From positions 1 to 33,569 of the forward strand of contig CAZGAU010000047.1 in assembly GCA_964523725.1 (NCBI GenBank): a DNA stretch of 33,569 nt, written 5' to 3'. Under the pieces are notes generated by a model. The model ran no database searches and was not told where the DNA came from. It saw only the letters and a list, made by a program, of their open reading frames with translations. This document shows, in pieces, positions 17,613 through 26,765 of this stretch (position 1 is the stretch's first letter; each line of letters begins with the position of its first letter). A program made the position numbers and the translations under genes. This DNA comes from JADJNW01 sp964523725. Its GTDB lineage: Bacteria > Bacteroidota > Bacteroidia > Chitinophagales > Saprospiraceae.

Positions 17613-18191
17613 TCCTTTATCCTCTTTTTTCCGTGCTTCTTCCACACTCATATCTGTAAGTAAAGCTTTTACTTTTTGATCATCCTGGCACCAGAGGGAG
17701 ATGCGGCGGTTTCCGTCCACTTTCACCCAGACGCTGCCCCGCTCCGGGTATTCGATTTCCATAAAACCCTTGCCGTACCAGTTTTCCAGCACTTTTATGA
17801 CTTCGACAAGTAACTTATCCGAGAAAAATTCCTTGTTCCAGGGCGCCCAGGCATCATAAGTAAATTCGACCGGCACTTCATAAATTACATTATTATAAAA
17901 TTTCGGATAAAATAACATGCGAATTGCGTGCTCCTGATCGGGCAGATAATACTGAACCGTAGTGTTTCCGGGACCTTCCTTGATCAATCCCTGATGATTT
18001 AATTCCCAGCAATGTTTGTAAAAATCCTTTGAATCCATACCGAAGTGAGTACCCAGAAACAAGCTGTCGTACCGCTCACCGGAAGCTAATTCCTTGCGAA
18101 CCAGGCGCTTATATTCATCTATTGGGCTGCTGCAATTCCAGAGCACTGCAGCCATCACCAAAGCAAGTAACCAATTGATTTTGAGATTCAT
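17598..18191 (-). CDS. Small lipoprotein of unknown function
   Basis: 197 residues, signal MNLKINWLLALVMAAVLWNC with Cys at 20. I do not recognise a named domain. The mature part has an amphipathic start (YKRLVRKELASGERYDSLFLGTHFGMDSKDFY), then alternating aromatic segments (VQYYLPD, MLFYPKFYNNVIYEVPVEFTYDAW, VIKVLENWYGKGF), consistent with an alpha/beta fold of a small periplasmic or surface lipoprotein. It lies 12 bp after FG-GAP copy C and 69 bp before copy B, so it is almost surely co-transcribed with them. A role as accessory factor of these lipoproteins is inference only. The last codons overlap a heptad-spaced ACT repeat, so the C-terminus (SSK) may be variable among relatives. Confidence 0.8.
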   Translation of the reverse strand: MNLKINWLLALVMAAVLWNCSSPIDEYKRLVRKELASGERYDSLFLGTHFGMDSKDFYKHCWELNHQGLIKEGPGNTTVQYYLPDQEHAIRMLFYPKFYNNVIYEVPVEFTYDAWAPWNKEFFSDKLLVEVIKVLENWYGKGFMEIEYPERGSVWVKVDGNRRISLWCQDDQKVKALLTDMSVEEARKKEDKGLSSK

Positions 18192-18203
18192 AGTTCGTCT
18201 TTT

Positions 18204-21200
18204 TTAATCTTTCAGCACTGTTTTTCTACCTTGATATTTAAAAACCTGTAATACGTCGTTATTTTTGGCCACCAGCACCAAACGCTGCCCGCCGCTGCGC
18301 AAGGCTACCAAATCCCGGATCTCGCCTTTTACAAAAAAGCCGGATTCTTTGGGCATCTGGGTTGTAAAATCCCCGCGGCCATTGCCTTTGAGCAAGATAC
18401 CATAGCTGGCATCATGAATCCCGACTTCCGGTTTTGCCCGGTAAAAATTGCCGCCCAAGAGCACATCCGCATGGCCGTCACCATCGAAATCCTGCACGAG
18501 CAGGCCGTACATGGGTGTCAGCTGCGCCTGCCAGGGCAAGGGTTTCAGCTGGAAAGTGCCGTCTCCGTTATTGAGCAGTAGACTACTTTCCGTATAAAAA
18601 ACATCCAGCCGAATCGCATTTTGCAGCTGTTCCGGCGTAAAAATATCTTCGATGGTTTGCTCTTTATAATTATGAGATTTCAGATATTTCTTTTTTAAAC
18701 CAGGCATTTGTGACACTAAATCAGCACGTTGCGCCAAAGGATAAGATTTATCGCCATTGTACACGCAAAGAATTTGCTCCGCCGTGCCATTCCCGTCGAA
18801 GTCATTGATGTACATATGAGCCGGTTTTTCGGGAGAAGCTTTGATCCTGGAATTTAAGCCCTGATTGCCAATTATAAAATCCAGGTCGCCATCCCCGTCA
18901 AAATCGCCCGCCGCAATGCGCCGCCAAAAGCCATTGGTTTTATCCAAACCCGCAGATGCAGATACATCGGTCAGTTTGCCGTTTTCATTTTTAAAAACCT
19001 TGATCGGCATCCATTCGCCCACCACAATAAGATCAGGATCATTGTCACCATCGTAATCCGCCCAAAGCGCATCAGTGATCATGCCAACTTCCTGCAAGCC
19101 AGGCGCTACCTGGGTTGTAGCGTTTTTAAAATTGCCTTTGCCGTCATTTTGCAAAATATACCCATTTACAGGCACCCCGTACAGGAAGGGGCGCAGCCGC
19201 GTGCCGACAAAGAGGTCGAGATCACCATCTCCGTCAAAATCCGCCGCGCGTACGCAAGACGTGCTTTCCAGCCGCCCGGACGGGAAAACCTGAGGCGATT
19301 TGGTAAAATTGCCGCGCCCGTCGTTGAGGTACAAACGATCCGCCAGTGCCAGCGAAGTACTCGGGAATTCACTGCCGCCGCTGGTCACGTACAAATCCAG
19401 ATCGCCGTCACCATCCGCATCAAAAAACAGCGCATCGGTATCCTCGGAGACTTCATCCTGCTCAAAAACCGCGTCATTCTTGCTTTTGAACGAACCATTG
19501 GTTTGTTGAATAAATAACTTACCCGCCTGATCTTTAGCGCCGCAAACGTAGAAATCCTCGCGCCCGTCGCCGTTCACATCGCCCTTGGCAATATGCGGCC
19601 CCTCCGCCGAAACCATTTGAAACAACAAGCGATCGCGGTCAAAATCCGAAAACGAATTTTCCTGATGCACAAAGTCAGGCAATTGATTATCAGGCACTTT
19701 TGTAAATATTTCTGGATTTTTTTGCTTGTTTTTATAGTTAAATCGTCCTTGCGCATCTCTTTGGTTGACTTGCAAAAACTGATTGGTGGTTACATTTTTC
19801 AAAGTTATAAAACGGTCATCGGGGAAGATCACTGTCACCGAATCCACATGCTCCGCATCGCCCAAGCCAAAGTGCAGCCGAGGATCGACACAGGATTCAA
19901 AACCGCGCATTGGATTTAATTCCTGATAATATGTATTGCCTTGATTGTGAACTATTACCTTAGAACCAATCGCCCGCGTATTCTTACCTTCGCCCTGCAA
20001 ATCAAACACCAGGAAGTGCCTGTCTTTCAACAAACTGTCCGCATTATTGCGATACACAAAAGGCGGCATATTCACATTATTCACCACCAGATCGAGGTCG
20101 CCGTCGTTATCCAGATCGCCATAAGCCGAACCATTGGAAAAGCCAGGCGTGCCCAAGCCAAGTTCTTCAGCCTGATTACTAAACTGTAAATTTCCCTTAT
20201 TTATAAAAGCGTAATTTGCAATTGCTTGTGTAGGAATACTATCGATCATGCGGGTGATAACGTTTTGCTCGCGTTGCATCAGCGCGCGCACGGTGGCAGG
20301 ATCGGAGTAGAAATTGACGTAATCCTGATCGGTCAGGTCCTTGAAAATACCGTTTGCTACAAAAATGTCCTTCAGCCCGTCGTTGTTCATGTCCAGGATC
20401 AGCGCGCCCCAGCTCCAGTCGGTGGCTTCCACGCCTGCGAACCGCCCGATTTCGCTGAAGGTTGCGTCGCCGTTGTTGAGTTGGAACACATTTCTCGGGA
20501 ATTGCTTGCCATATCCTTGCCGGATGTTGAGCTGATGCTTGTCCCAGTTTTCAAATACGGGTTTGGTTTTATAACGGGCATCGTCTTCGGGGAGCATTTC
20601 GGTGACAAAAAGCTCAGGATAGCCGTCGTTATTGACGTCTGCCATATCGGCGCCCATTGAGCCGAGGCTGAGTTCGCGGATGTACGAAGCCATGTCTTCT
20701 TTGAACGTACCGTTTTGCTGATTGATGTACAGATAGTCGCGCTCAAAGAAATCATTCGACACGTAAATATCCGGCCAGCCGTCGCCGTTGATGTCGCCAA
20801 TGGTTACGCCCAAACCAAAGCCGATCGCACTGGTGTAAATGCCCGCTTCCTGACTGATATCGACGAATTTGCCATTGTCATTCCTGAAAAGTTTATTGCC
20901 ACCGTCCGGGTCGGGAATATTACGCTGATCTTTAATTAAATCATAACCGCCCACCGGGCGCAGTGAGTTATTTAGTAAATAACAATCCAGGTCACCGTCT
21001 TTATCAAAATCGAAAAATGCCGCATGGGTGGAAAGCCCAACGCTGGCAAGCCCATATTCTTCGGCTTTTTCGGTGAAAGTCAGATCACCGTTGTTGATGA
21101 ATAATTCGTTGTGACGCCTTTCCCCACCGGGTTTTCCCGATTTGCAAAGATAAATATCCAGCCAGCCGTCGCCATTAATATCTACAAAACTAACGCCGGT

Positions 21201-21563
21201 AGTCCAGACGCCGGGAGCCGCCACGCCGGCTTTCGCTGTAATATCTTCGAATTGGAAATTTCCTTTGTTTAAATAAAGTTTGTTGGGCACCAGGTTGCCG
21301 CTGAAAAAAACGTCGATCAGCCCGTCGTTATTGATATCGCCGAGTCCGACGCCACCGCCGTTATAAAAATTTCGGAAAGTGTAAGTATTGTATTCTTCGG
21401 TGTAATCCAATTGATTGATAAAATCGATTCCTGTGTAATCAGCTGGAAGAGAAGAGAATAGCATGGTAATCTCGTCGGGAGAAGAGCCAGATTGTTTCCC
21501 GCAAGCAATCAACAGCCACAAGCAAATTCCGGTCAGCAACAGTAATTGGGAAAAGCCTCTCAT
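18204..21563 (-). CDS. FG-GAP/VCBS repeat lipoprotein with ASPIC/UnbV domain (CRTAC1-like), copy C
   Basis: 1119 residues; lipobox LLIAC (C21). About 14 D-x-[DN]-x-D/N-G loops are spread along the chain (first DINNDGLID, last DFDGDGHAD), arranged as in copy B. The ASPIC/UnbV domain in the middle has RGFESCVDPRLHFGLG. Long stretches match copy B almost residue for residue, such as SEDTDALFFDADGDGDLDLY and LLYGVPVNGYILQNDGKG-like segments. Some loops differ (DYDGDNDPD, DVNNDGYPE), so calcium affinity may differ. It is the first gene after susD, 140 bp downstream across a strong hairpin, which suggests expression linked to but tuned relative to SusCD. A surface glycan-binding role is inferred from lipidation and position; the family has no settled function. 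Confidence 0.9.
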   Translation of the reverse strand: MRGFSQLLLLTGICLWLLIACGKQSGSSPDEITMLFSSLPADYTGIDFINQLDYTEEYNTYTFRNFYNGGGVGLGDINNDGLIDVFFSGNLVPNKLYLNKGNFQFEDITAKAGVAAPGVWTTGVSFVDINGDGWLDIYLCKSGKPGGERRHNELFINNGDLTFTEKAEEYGLASVGLSTHAAFFDFDKDGDLDCYLLNNSLRPVGGYDLIKDQRNIPDPDGGNKLFRNDNGKFVDISQEAGIYTSAIGFGLGVTIGDINGDGWPDIYVSNDFFERDYLYINQQNGTFKEDMASYIRELSLGSMGADMADVNNDGYPELFVTEMLPEDDARYKTKPVFENWDKHQLNIRQGYGKQFPRNVFQLNNGDATFSEIGRFAGVEATDWSWGALILDMNNDGLKDIFVANGIFKDLTDQDYVNFYSDPATVRALMQREQNVITRMIDSIPTQAIANYAFINKGNLQFSNQAEELGLGTPGFSNGSAYGDLDNDGDLDLVVNNVNMPPFVYRNNADSLLKDRHFLVFDLQGEGKNTRAIGSKVIVHNQGNTYYQELNPMRGFESCVDPRLHFGLGDAEHVDSVTVIFPDDRFITLKNVTTNQFLQVNQRDAQGRFNYKNKQKNPEIFTKVPDNQLPDFVHQENSFSDFDRDRLLFQMVSAEGPHIAKGDVNGDGREDFYVCGAKDQAGKLFIQQTNGSFKSKNDAVFEQDEVSEDTDALFFDADGDGDLDLYVTSGGSEFPSTSLALADRLYLNDGRGNFTKSPQVFPSGRLESTSCVRAADFDGDGDLDLFVGTRLRPFLYGVPVNGYILQNDGKGNFKNATTQVAPGLQEVGMITDALWADYDGDNDPDLIVVGEWMPIKVFKNENGKLTDVSASAGLDKTNGFWRRIAAGDFDGDGDLDFIIGNQGLNSRIKASPEKPAHMYINDFDGNGTAEQILCVYNGDKSYPLAQRADLVSQMPGLKKKYLKSHNYKEQTIEDIFTPEQLQNAIRLDVFYTESSLLLNNGDGTFQLKPLPWQAQLTPMYGLLVQDFDGDGHADVLLGGNFYRAKPEVGIHDASYGILLKGNGRGDFTTQMPKESGFFVKGEIRDLVALRSGGQRLVLVAKNNDVLQVFKYQGRKTVLKD

Positions 21564-21616
21564 ATATGTATAACGATGCCACAGCCGTTGCGCTGTGTTG
21601 ATTCAGTATTAAAGGG

Positions 21617-21648
21617 AGGAAGCAAGTAACCTGAATTACTTGCTTCCT
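21617..21648 (-). terminator. 13-bp perfect hairpin between susD and FG-GAP copy C
   Basis: Arms at 21617-21629 and 21636-21648 pair perfectly (AGGAAGCAAGTAA with its complement) around a 6-nt loop. On the minus strand it is followed by CCCTTTAATAC, a weak T-run. It lies 55 bp after the susD stop. It may be a partial terminator or an mRNA-stabilising stem that raises SusCD over the downstream genes. Confidence 0.6.
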
Positions 21649-21703
21649 GTTTGTTATATCACATTCATAAAAACCTGAAACAGGTTGTTAGAATGACATG
21701 CCA

Positions 21704-23272
21704 CTAGTAGCCCGGATTCTGGGTCAGGTTCGGGTTCGCGTTCAGCTGACTTTCCGGAATCGGGAAGATATTTTTCTGTGGCGTAGAAGCCGGCTTAAAC
21801 GTCCAGGCATCATTATATCTGCCAAAACGGATCAAATCCTGACGGCGCCAGCCTTCGAAGAACATTTCGCGACCACGTTCTGCCAGCAGGTCATCCATTG
21901 TAAGGGTTGTGAACCCATCCACACCCGCACGCATCCGAATCAGGTTTACCAAGGTAAGCGCATCACCACTATTTCCATTACGCATCAGCGCTTCAGCTTT
22001 CATAAGGATTACATCCGCATAACGGAACAGCGGGAAGTCCACGTTCAGGTTTGGAGTGGAGCCCAATGCATATTCATACTTCCCTACACGTGCACCAGCC
22101 TGACGCAATGCGTTTGGTTCCAGAGCATTTACTTCTGGCGTAAAAGTCAACGGCTGCCCATCCGGATCGTTTGGTTCCGCACTGGAATCAAGCAAACGGG
22201 TGGTACCATCCGCAGCGAATTGAGGACCGGCATGGAAGTTGCCACGAATCTGCTGATTCCCCCAAACTCCTTTACGGATGTCATTATCAGTGTAGGACTC
22301 ATAGAATTCCTGGAGCGTGCAATACCCATTCCACGGCTGCTCCTGCAACTGGAACGTAGACTGGCTGGAATAGTGCAGCGTCATCTGTGCCAGGTTGAAA
22401 CCTTGTGCTTGCGCTTCGTCGTAAGGAATGACGAAGATGTTTTCGCTGGAACCGGCGTTGTTGGTGTTGAAGTTTGCAAAATAATTACCTTCCAGATCGT
22501 ACAAACCAGAGTTAATGATCTCATCACAAGCAGCGATTGCTTTGGCGTACTCTGCTTTTCCAGCATAAATCTCGGAATTCAAATACAATTTTGCCTGCAA
22601 AAACTTACCTGCATAGTAATTCATACGGGCATAAGTAGCGCCGCTCTTCTCCCGCGCCAAATTGGGCACACTTTCGTTCAATTCTGCTTCAATAAACTGA
22701 TATACCTCTGCACGCGTTCTGGTAGATGGATTCGGATCCGCATCTGCGAAGCTGGTCACGATTGGTACATTACCATAAGCATCTAATAACCAGTAGTAAA
22801 ACAAAGCACGCAAGGTACGTACCTCTGCGATGAAGCCTTCGGCTTGTGATTGATCCACCTTGCCATCAGCGATAAGTGTGTTAAACAGTGCAATTACACG
22901 GTTGCAGTTATTAATACCTCCGTACAGGAAGTTCCAGCCGTTGTTAACAGCATCTTCGCGAGAGTTGTAAGTGTGGCGATGCACGCGCAGCCATTGACCA
23001 CCGTCAAACCAGTCGCTACCGCGCTGTGGAATCATAGCCTCATCCGAAGCAATTTCCTGTAAAGAGAAAATAGAATTGTGGTTAGCCCAACCATAGAGCG
23101 CCGTATAAGTAGCACCCAGTGCGGAGATAAACTGTTCCTCCGTGGTCGGGAAGTTGTCCTGGGTCAATTCGCTGAAGATCTCTTCATCCAAATTGGTGCA
23201 GGACTGATTGAATGGGAGTAAGCATACGAGCAACAATAGCCCCTTACTTACGCTATTCCAATACTTTATCAT
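21704..23272 (-). CDS. SusD/RagB-family nutrient-binding lipoprotein
   Basis: 522 residues, usual for SusD. Signal ends with FNQSC (C25), placing it on the outer membrane by lipid anchor. Family marks are the N-terminal SCTNLDEE, GWNFLYGGINNCNRVI, the TPR-like helix AEVRTLRALFYYWLLDAYGNVP, and the C-terminal PLFRYADVILMKAEAL, ERGREMFFEGWRRQDLIRFGRY and IPESQLNANPNLTQNPGY. It forms the lid over the SusC barrel and binds oligosaccharide. It follows susC by 49 bp in the same direction, the normal susC-susD order. Nothing is missing. The glycan bound cannot be read from sequence. Confidence 0.96.
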   Translation of the reverse strand: MIKYWNSVSKGLLLLVCLLPFNQSCTNLDEEIFSELTQDNFPTTEEQFISALGATYTALYGWANHNSIFSLQEIASDEAMIPQRGSDWFDGGQWLRVHRHTYNSREDAVNNGWNFLYGGINNCNRVIALFNTLIADGKVDQSQAEGFIAEVRTLRALFYYWLLDAYGNVPIVTSFADADPNPSTRTRAEVYQFIEAELNESVPNLAREKSGATYARMNYYAGKFLQAKLYLNSEIYAGKAEYAKAIAACDEIINSGLYDLEGNYFANFNTNNAGSSENIFVIPYDEAQAQGFNLAQMTLHYSSQSTFQLQEQPWNGYCTLQEFYESYTDNDIRKGVWGNQQIRGNFHAGPQFAADGTTRLLDSSAEPNDPDGQPLTFTPEVNALEPNALRQAGARVGKYEYALGSTPNLNVDFPLFRYADVILMKAEALMRNGNSGDALTLVNLIRMRAGVDGFTTLTMDDLLAERGREMFFEGWRRQDLIRFGRYNDAWTFKPASTPQKNIFPIPESQLNANPNLTQNPGY

Positions 23273-23321
23273 AATCAGTTTAGTTTTAGATTATAAAATT
23301 TCGCTTACTAATGCCTCATTC

Positions 23322-26300
23322 CTAGAATCCCAGGTTCAGACCGAAAGTAATCGTACGTGTCCGGAAATAATTGTTCCGGCGATCCAGACCAGGCGCCAGT
23401 ACACTTGGATTAAACTGACGATCCCCCGGAAAGCCACCGTTATCAAGAGAACCAGGGTCCGCAAAACGTGGAGAAGGATCAACACCAGTATAATCGGTAA
23501 TGTAGAACAGATTCTGCCCCGTCAGATAAACACGGATTTTGGAGAACTTGGTCTTTTCACCCAAATTAAAAGTATATCCCAAGGTCGCGTTATCCAATGC
23601 TATATAAGATGCATTTTCCACATAATAGCTGGAAAATTCCGGTGCATCCTTCAGGTTTTCGTCAAAGTATTTTGTATTTACGATATTTTCAATTTCACGA
23701 GAGCCCGTACCCAACGGTTCGTAGAATACGCGGTACATATTGGCCAGATCGTGACCGAAATCGCCGCGCAGGAAGAAATTGAAGTCGATATTTCCAAACT
23801 TGAAGGTACTGTTAAAACCAAGCGAGAAGTTTGGCAAACCATTGCCAATCGTGGTCTTGTCTTCTTCATCCGTAATACCGTCACCGTTAGCATCTGTAGT
23901 ACCGTCACCATTCAAGTCGCGGAAAATAAACTGCCCATTTTCACCGATCCGGTCAAACACTGGACCATAAAGTTGACCTAATTGTTCGTTTGCTCTAACA
24001 ACCACCGTTGGGTTGTTGTTCAGACCTGGGGCACCAGGAGAAGTAGCGAAGTCAAAGAACTCACCACCACTGGTAAAGAATTTAAATTTGGCATCATCGC
24101 CTACGTTTTGTAGCTCAAGTTTTGTATCAAAAGTAGAGAACACTAAGCGCGGTTCCCAACTGAATTTCTCACCCTTGTCCATCAAATAACCAATACTCAA
24201 TTCTACACCACTGTTCAATAACTCTACGTCTTCTACGTTTGCCCAGGTGAATTGAGCCTGGTTTGGTGGTTGCGGAACGTTTACATTAAAGATCAGGTCA
24301 CGTGTTCTACGTGTATAATAATCAATAGAACCTGTCAGACGATAATCCAATAATGCGAAATCCAAACCTGCGTTAAATTCACCCTTGGTTTCCCACTTTA
24401 ATTCCGGGTTAGCATTCTGATTTGGTGCAAAAGCTGGAACAAAACCACCGTTGAAGAAAAAGGAGCCACTTTGCGAGAAACGCAACTGAGACAAGCCAAC
24501 AAATGGAGGCAATGCGCCCGTTTCGCCATAACCAACGCGGAGCTTAAGATTGTCAACACCTGACACAGAAAGCAGATTGCTTAAGGTAACACCGGCACTC
24601 ACGGCAGGGAACAAACCCCATTTGTTGTCTTCACCGAAACGGGTAGAACCTTCCTGGCGTACAGAAGCCATCAGGAAGTAGGTGTCGTCGTAGTTCAGGT
24701 TAACACGTCCAAAGAAACCGATAATTTTTGAACGGTCTCTACCACTATTGAATGTTGCTCTGGCGTTCGGAATGTCCTGTGAAAAGCCAATAGCATTGAA
24801 TGAAACATCATCAGAAATAAAGTCACCGGTAGAGAAGAAAAGGTTGCCGTTTTCAACTTCGTTATAGGAATAACCTGCTAATGCGGTTAAGCCCAAAGCG
24901 CCGAAGCCGGTTGAGTAATTTAATGTAGCTTCGAACAACTGTGAGTTGCGGTCGATATCGGTACCACGGGCCAAACCGTTGCGGTTGAAACCACGGAAGT
25001 AAGCTTGCTTTTTGTAGTATTCGCGATACTGCTCTGCCTCGCGTAATTGAGAATAAAAAGCAGAAGCGGTCAATCCTTGAACCAATTCAAAGTCAACCCG
25101 ACCACTTACCAGTAAGTCATTGGTTTTTCCCTGATTAGTTCCTTGCTCAATCAAGGCCACCGGGTTGAAATAATCGAAGTTCTCTTCCTGGTAGTAGCCA
25201 CCGTACTTATCAGCGAGCGGGTTGGTACTATTGGCAGGAAAACGCACTGGAGCCGTAGGATTATAAAGCGTTGCATAACGGAAAGACTCATTGAAGCCAA
25301 AATTTGCATCCCGGCGGGTGGCCGAGATGTTGGCAGAGAAAGTCAAACGGTCATCCAGCGCTTTTTGGGTCAGATTCAAACGACCGTTCAGCTGCTCAAA
25401 ACCACTGACCACGCCAATACCTTCAATATCACGATAGTTCAAGGAAGCACGATAGGTCGTACCACTTCCGATTCCTCCGCTCATGGATAGGTTGTGCACA
25501 TGCGAAATACCAGTCCGAGTTACTTCATCCACCCAGTCAGTTTCTGAACCGCGATCACTTTGCGGGCGAAGACGTGCGAATTCACTGGCAGAAGTTGTTT
25601 CAACCTGATTAGCAATCGATTCAGCGGAAGCGTAGCCATTGTATTCTACTTTTGCCGAACCACGAGATCCTTTTTTGGTAGTGATCAGAATCACCCCGGA
25701 AGAAGCTCGCGAACCATAAATAGCAGCAGCAGAACCATCCTTCAAAACATCTATAGATGCAATATCATTCGGGTCAACCGATTCCAGCGTAGCACCGATC
25801 ACGCCATCAATAACAATCAGTGGAGAAGTGTTGGCACCAACGGTAGAGAGGCCACGCAAGCGAATAGTAGAATTACCATTGGGGTCACCTCCTGCTTTGG
25901 AAATCTGGAGACCAGCAACCTTACCCTGGATCAGTTGGGTGGGTTCATTAACGTTACCACCGTTGAAATCCTCCGCTTTCACGCTCGTTACAGCGGTAGT
26001 AACTTCTTTGGATCTTTGGGTACCATAACCCACTACCACTACTTCTTCGAGCACTTCACCTGCATTAAGGGCCACATCAATCACGTTGGATGCACCGATC
26101 GTAACGCGCTGGCTGGCATAACCTGTGTAGGAGAATTCGATTTGAGTGGCACCTTCAGGAACCTGGAGTGAGTAAGTTCCGTCGAGGTCGGTTACCGTAC
26201 CTGTAGATGTACCAATGACAAGAATATTGGCACCGATTAGAGGTTCACCTGTTGCTTCATCCGTGACTGTGCCGGTAATAGTTCGCTGTGCAAAAGCAAA

Positions 26301-26366
26301 ACTACCAACTGCCACCAAAAGAACAACAAGCAACCATTTGGAGCAATAGTCGACTTTAAGTTTCAT
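23322..26366 (-). CDS. SusC/RagA-type TonB-linked outer membrane transporter, first copy
   Basis: 1014 residues with a Sec signal ending SFAFAQ. A CarboxypepD_reg-like domain follows (ITGTVTDEATGEPLIGANIL), then EEVVVVGYGTQ, a plug of the SusC type (LIQGKVAGLQI, PLIVIDGVIGATLESVDPND, IDVLKDGSAAAIYGSRASSGVI), and a long barrel ending TITFGLNLGF with the terminal Phe used in outer membrane insertion. It moves glycans handed over by SusD, powered by TonB-ExbBD, which are not in this window. It is first in the block and has a long AT-rich leader region upstream. No anti-sigma-binding N-terminal STN domain is present, so direct FecR-type signalling through this protein is unlikely. Confidence 0.96.
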   Translation of the reverse strand: MKLKVDYCSKWLLVVLLVAVGSFAFAQRTITGTVTDEATGEPLIGANILVIGTSTGTVTDLDGTYSLQVPEGATQIEFSYTGYASQRVTIGASNVIDVALNAGEVLEEVVVVGYGTQRSKEVTTAVTSVKAEDFNGGNVNEPTQLIQGKVAGLQISKAGGDPNGNSTIRLRGLSTVGANTSPLIVIDGVIGATLESVDPNDIASIDVLKDGSAAAIYGSRASSGVILITTKKGSRGSAKVEYNGYASAESIANQVETTSASEFARLRPQSDRGSETDWVDEVTRTGISHVHNLSMSGGIGSGTTYRASLNYRDIEGIGVVSGFEQLNGRLNLTQKALDDRLTFSANISATRRDANFGFNESFRYATLYNPTAPVRFPANSTNPLADKYGGYYQEENFDYFNPVALIEQGTNQGKTNDLLVSGRVDFELVQGLTASAFYSQLREAEQYREYYKKQAYFRGFNRNGLARGTDIDRNSQLFEATLNYSTGFGALGLTALAGYSYNEVENGNLFFSTGDFISDDVSFNAIGFSQDIPNARATFNSGRDRSKIIGFFGRVNLNYDDTYFLMASVRQEGSTRFGEDNKWGLFPAVSAGVTLSNLLSVSGVDNLKLRVGYGETGALPPFVGLSQLRFSQSGSFFFNGGFVPAFAPNQNANPELKWETKGEFNAGLDFALLDYRLTGSIDYYTRRTRDLIFNVNVPQPPNQAQFTWANVEDVELLNSGVELSIGYLMDKGEKFSWEPRLVFSTFDTKLELQNVGDDAKFKFFTSGGEFFDFATSPGAPGLNNNPTVVVRANEQLGQLYGPVFDRIGENGQFIFRDLNGDGTTDANGDGITDEEDKTTIGNGLPNFSLGFNSTFKFGNIDFNFFLRGDFGHDLANMYRVFYEPLGTGSREIENIVNTKYFDENLKDAPEFSSYYVENASYIALDNATLGYTFNLGEKTKFSKIRVYLTGQNLFYITDYTGVDPSPRFADPGSLDNGGFPGDRQFNPSVLAPGLDRRNNYFRTRTITFGLNLGF

Positions 26367-26765
26367 ACATTACTTTGGTTTGGTTAAAAAACATAAAAAA
26401 TTGAAAGACAAATTGTCTGATTTTTCTTTTTTATGTTCAATAGGATTATTTTTTATTCAAACCATTTAAGATATCCAGAGGACGTTTTATAACTTATTTG
26501 TTTTCAAAAATTTGGCGTTGATATAAGACGCAGGGCAGAAAAAGGCTAACTATGTGTTTTTTTTACACTAATGTTAATTATGTAAAATTCGAAAATAAGA
26601 CTTAAAAAAACAAGAATAAACAAAATTATTTTTCCCAAATCTAACCAAACAAAATTATATTGGGAATGAATTTATTGTAAAAATGCTTTAACTTTCTGAC
26701 ACAGGTTTGATTGACGACAAATTATAAAGCAACTTTAGTTTTAACATTTTATTTACATCCGACTT
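26367..26765. promoter_or_regulatory. 399-bp AT-rich divergent intergenic region
   Basis: No gene is seen. It separates susC (minus) from the aspartic protease gene (plus) and is very A/T rich. It contains a 13-bp palindrome, AGACAAATTGTCT, at 26406-26418, 40 bp before the susC start. A candidate minus-strand promoter has TTTG at 26649-26646, a 17-bp spacer and TAATTTTG at 26628-26621. No convincing plus-strand promoter was found. Confidence 0.5.
26406..26418. promoter_or_regulatory. Candidate operator palindrome upstream of susC
   Basis: AGACAA and TTGTCT flank a single A, giving perfect 6-bp arms. It sits 40 bp before the susC ATG. It could bind a dimeric regulator; no matching regulator gene is in the window. 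Confidence 0.3.

Noticed and set aside
5639..21563. Labelling the ASPIC/UnbV proteins as RNA-binding proteins
   Set aside because: This is a common automatic label for the family. The proteins here are lipidated, exported and calcium-loop rich, so an RNA role is not supported.
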